Shown: piece after piece, positions 13,682 to 16,317 of the stretch
Layout of the letters: the number at the start of each line of letters is the position of its first letter
Position numbering within the stretch: position 1 is the first letter of the stretch
Assembly: GCA_036939755.1 (NCBI GenBank)
Contig: JALLAZ010000828.1
Coordinates: forward strand, 1 to 16,317
Direction: 5' to 3'
From: Stephanodiscus triporus
Lineage: Eukaryota > Bacillariophyta > Thalassiosirophyceae > Thalassiosirales > Thalassiosiraceae
Length of the DNA: 16,317 nucleotides
Program-made: the position numbers and the translations under genes
The notes under the pieces: model-generated
The model's database searches: none
What the model saw: only the letters and a program-made list of their open reading frames with translations
What the model was told of the DNA's origin: nothing

Positions 13682-16317
13682 CGGCTCAATGTCCATCCTC
13701 CAAGAAAACCTGACAACATTTTGAGCGCTGAGGCTCCAGACCAGCTTTGTCCATGTCAGATTCAGCCTAGAACCGTGCAGCCATTGAAGGTCGGAAAGAA
13801 CAACACAAGTGTGGGAATGAGATTGCAGCAGATTTCCTTCTCAGGTGCGGATTCATTTAGGATTTTAACTGATTCTCCGTTCACTAGACTGTCAAGGATG
13901 TTGCTGAATCATGAGTCATTATCAATATCGATGCGTCAAGACATCAATGCCTTATTGTCGCAATATGTCAATGAGGGTGTTGTTAGTGCGGATCTTGCCG
14001 AGAATTTACGGATACATGCAAGGAATAAGTATCCTGCGGAAAAGGTGTCAAAGTATATCCAATATGCTACATATGTTCCCCTAAGGGATAGCATGCTTTT
14101 TCAGATGTATAATTCAAGTGATATGAAAGTTGATGTGGAAATTCACCAGGTAGAAGACGATTCTGGCGAAGAAGACGATTCTGAAAGAGAGCACACAGCA
14201 AGTAGTGGACCTGTACAGAAAAGATTGGAAAGTTCGTGGTTGCCCACAATTAATTTCATTCAAATGGAGGATATTTCTGGATATGGTTACCCTCTTGTCC
14301 CCGTGGGAAGGTATAAGTCGACTAAAAAGGTGGATGCGTCCATGATGTTGTGGACTCTAATTGGAGCCATTGTGGGGTGCAAAGAGTTGTACGAGGCCAT
14401 CACCAAGAAGGCTCTACCGTTCAGGAGTGACGGTTGGGAAGGTCACACTCTCACCCATGTGTGTAAAAAGTATGCAAGGTACTATGATATGAAGTGTCCG
14501 TCTGGGTCACCATTCAATGCCGAGAAAAGCCAGACTGTTCAATCCATGCTAAAAATTATTAATAACTTCATGCCTCAGGATGTAAAAGATTATCATGGGA
14601 CAGTGTCTGAAAGTGCAACCAAGTTTTTCAAGTTCAACATTGACTACTGGAAGAGATTATTTCCAGAGGATGAACATCCATCCATTACCATTCTGGAGAA
14701 TATTTCAGAAGTTAGTGACGAGATGTCGGTGGGCAAATCAGTAATAATTGTTGTTGATACTGATTCTGATAGCGTGAATCCAACCATGGACCGGGCAAAA
14801 GAGAATGATGGGTTGTGGAAGGCCGATGATGGTTCTGAGTATGAAGCCAGGGTTGTTATGGGGGTGTATTATGTTGATGATAAGCATCTGAAGCCGGGAA
14901 AGTTTGAGTGTGTGCGTTGGGCTCGCCACGGGAATGGATTTAAAGAGTATTGGTGTCAGGAGAGAAACAATAAATCGAATGTGATTATGACACATGCGAA
15001 AGGTATTTGGAGGCGCAATGATGGTACTCATTTTGCCACAATTGTGGTCTATGTGAAGATTGAAGCTCCACTGATGGATCGCCACAGGCTTGATTTCCAT
15101 CGCTCGATAGGAGGTCAGATGCATGTTTATTGCGGGTGTACTGAATTTCCACTAATAACAACGGGACGATGGTTGAAGGATAAGAGGACATGCATGCAAG
15201 TGGGGTGTTCGCGGAAGGAATGGTTGATTTGCAGTAACAATGAGTGTACGACACGAATATGCAAAAAATGCTTTGAGGGCATGTCTGCGACCAGAGTAAA
15301 TATCCTTAACCCACCCTGTGAAGGGCGCCAAGATGTGAATGAAAACATCAATTCCAATGATTTTAGTGATTCTGATGAAGATAGTTGTGATAATAATCAA
15401 GATGGAGATATCGGTGGGGATTTTGTGTATGAGAACGAATATGATGATGTTAATGCAGACATCCATGATGATGATAGGGTTAGAGGAGAAATTATGGGGA
15501 CGACATTTTTGGAAGACTACAGAAATAGTTTCGAAGATTACATGAATGAAGACGATGAATATGATGAAGATGGAGATGGTCATTTTGATTGTGGTATACG
15601 TGAATGTGTTCGGCGTAGAATGGATGGTGTGTCAAACACAGACATGGAGCTTGGAGGATATCCTCTGGGTGACTACCTGACAGGATCACGATATGACTCA
15701 GGAGACAGGGGCTTATGCACGAGAGTTGAGGAAGGTTCTGATGGCGAAGATAATGACATGGGAGCAGCTATACCAACGACAGATGCAGGGGATTATGCGT
15801 ACAGCATTTACCGTCGTAAAAAAGAGCTTCGTGGTGTTCCAAGTCATGTCATTATGAATCAAGTTGGAAATCTTTGTAATAGATACAACCATCGTATAGT
15901 CGGAAAGAATTCAGAGCAGAATTTCATCCAGAGGATTGTTGCAAAACAAGATGGAACATCACACCCGTTGTTATACCCCATGTCTACAATGTTCCCTAGG
16001 CATTTCTATGCAGAGGCGACTCGTGATCCTTGTGCTGTATTGGGGGATGTACCAATATGTTGTTACTCCCGTCATTCGCATCCATTTGGATTTTGCTCTC
16101 AATTGGAGCGTAGTCGCACCCTTTTGACGAGTTCGAGCTCTTCGACGAGTACATGTCCCTCTCTGTTGGGATTTGTTTATGATGTTCTAACAAATGGTGC
16201 AATGAGCAATGTTGACTCAAGGCTTGTTGATCGTCACGGTTTTAAGGTTGATGTTGTGAGTCCACATGGGATATCTGTACGTGAGAAGGATGACAGTGAT
16301 CTCTCCGAGAGTGTTGA
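13523..16317 (+). CDS. Main open frame of the element polyprotein, no stop to the window edge
   Basis: This is the longest uninterrupted frame in the window, about 931 codons in frame 2. The first in-frame ATG is at 13574. Order of parts: duplicated MNPKWRIRPC segment; LCPCQIQP motif; VSKYIQYATYVPLRDSMLFQ; acidic linker (EDDSGEEDDSEREH, about 14150-14190); a globular region with LPTINFIQMEDISGYGYPLV, MMLWTLIGAIVGCKELYEAI and LPFRSDGWEGHTLTHVCKKY. A cysteine-rich finger follows at 15119-15285 (VYCGC, RTCMQVGC, WLICSNNECTTRICKKC), then a second very acidic stretch (15340-15590). Last is VPSHVIMNQVGNLCNRYNHR, then GTSHPLLYPMSTMFPRHFY, then LTSSSSSTSTCPSLLGFVYD. That last block resembles the 'YPEGMLFPSIFW ... 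FASIxDHxRxR' region I remember in protist and animal transposon-like proteins. The enzymatic domain probably lies beyond 16317. Confidence 0.6.

Larger units (their letters stand above)
12784..16317 (+). mobile_element. Large mobile-element-like polyprotein region, incomplete at the window edge
   Basis: Three successive plus-strand frames (12784-13065, 13062-13580, 13523-16317) read as one protein of more than 1,130 residues. A basic N-terminus, cysteine clusters, acidic linkers and a C-terminal segment around LLYPMSTMFPRHFY are present. This arrangement is reminiscent of large protist and invertebrate transposon proteins, perhaps Helitron-like, whose helicase part would lie beyond the edge. 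The family assignment is tentative. The sequence continues open off the right side. Confidence 0.45.

Overview
The window looks like nuclear DNA of a photosynthetic stramenopile, most likely a diatom. Three things suggest this. A plastid-type presequence with an ASAF-like cleavage motif lies in front of a RibD deaminase domain. A LOG/TIGR00730-type protein has a sequence style I associate with diatoms. There are several GT-AG junctions, some very short. No prokaryotic operon structure, tRNA, rRNA or CRISPR array is visible. The genus cannot be fixed from sequence alone.

Layout. Positions 1-923 are GC-rich, low-complexity DNA with a riboflavin-biosynthesis deaminase (RibD) on the plus strand. 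It is broken by 4 extra bases inside its zinc motif and stops being recognisable just after it. Positions 1417-1834 hold a fragment of a LOG-like (lysine-decarboxylase-like) nucleotide phosphoribohydrolase on the plus strand, also frameshifted. Positions 2590-6349 (minus) hold a large, decayed, transposase-like gene made of four ORF pieces: Q-rich N-terminus, middle domain, CxxC domain, and a C-terminal H/E-rich domain. They are connected by a frameshift, a stop codon and a probable 35-nt intron. Positions 6237-6460 are a degenerate minisatellite. Positions 7130-8400 are GC-rich host-like sequence containing a single-N assembly gap at 7637. The gap is directly followed by a second copy of the LOG core, differing from the first mainly at synonymous third positions.

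Positions 8735-10509 (minus) encode an unknown SAP-domain protein whose frame is interrupted by one missing base in a homopolymer. Positions 10873-11307 (minus) hold WD40 repeats resembling WDR83/MORG1, again with frameshifts, one of them a GGAC duplication. Positions 11667-12142 (minus) are a Lys/Arg- then Asp/Ser-rich exon. Positions 12400-12590 are an AT-rich repeat cluster. From 12784 to the window edge (plus) runs a large mobile-element-like polyprotein. Its longest uninterrupted reading frame (13523 to beyond 16317) is open at the edge, and its frame is broken upstream by a near-perfect 107-bp tandem duplication.

The genes do not form a pathway. The picture is host gene fragments (riboflavin synthesis, LOG, WD40) interleaved with two large, different mobile-element genes. 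Nearly every gene carries at least one small frame-breaking change. Homopolymer cases may be sequencing or assembly error. The 4-base insertions, the 107-bp duplication and the internal stop codon are not typical homopolymer errors and look like real decay or haplotype/assembly mixing.
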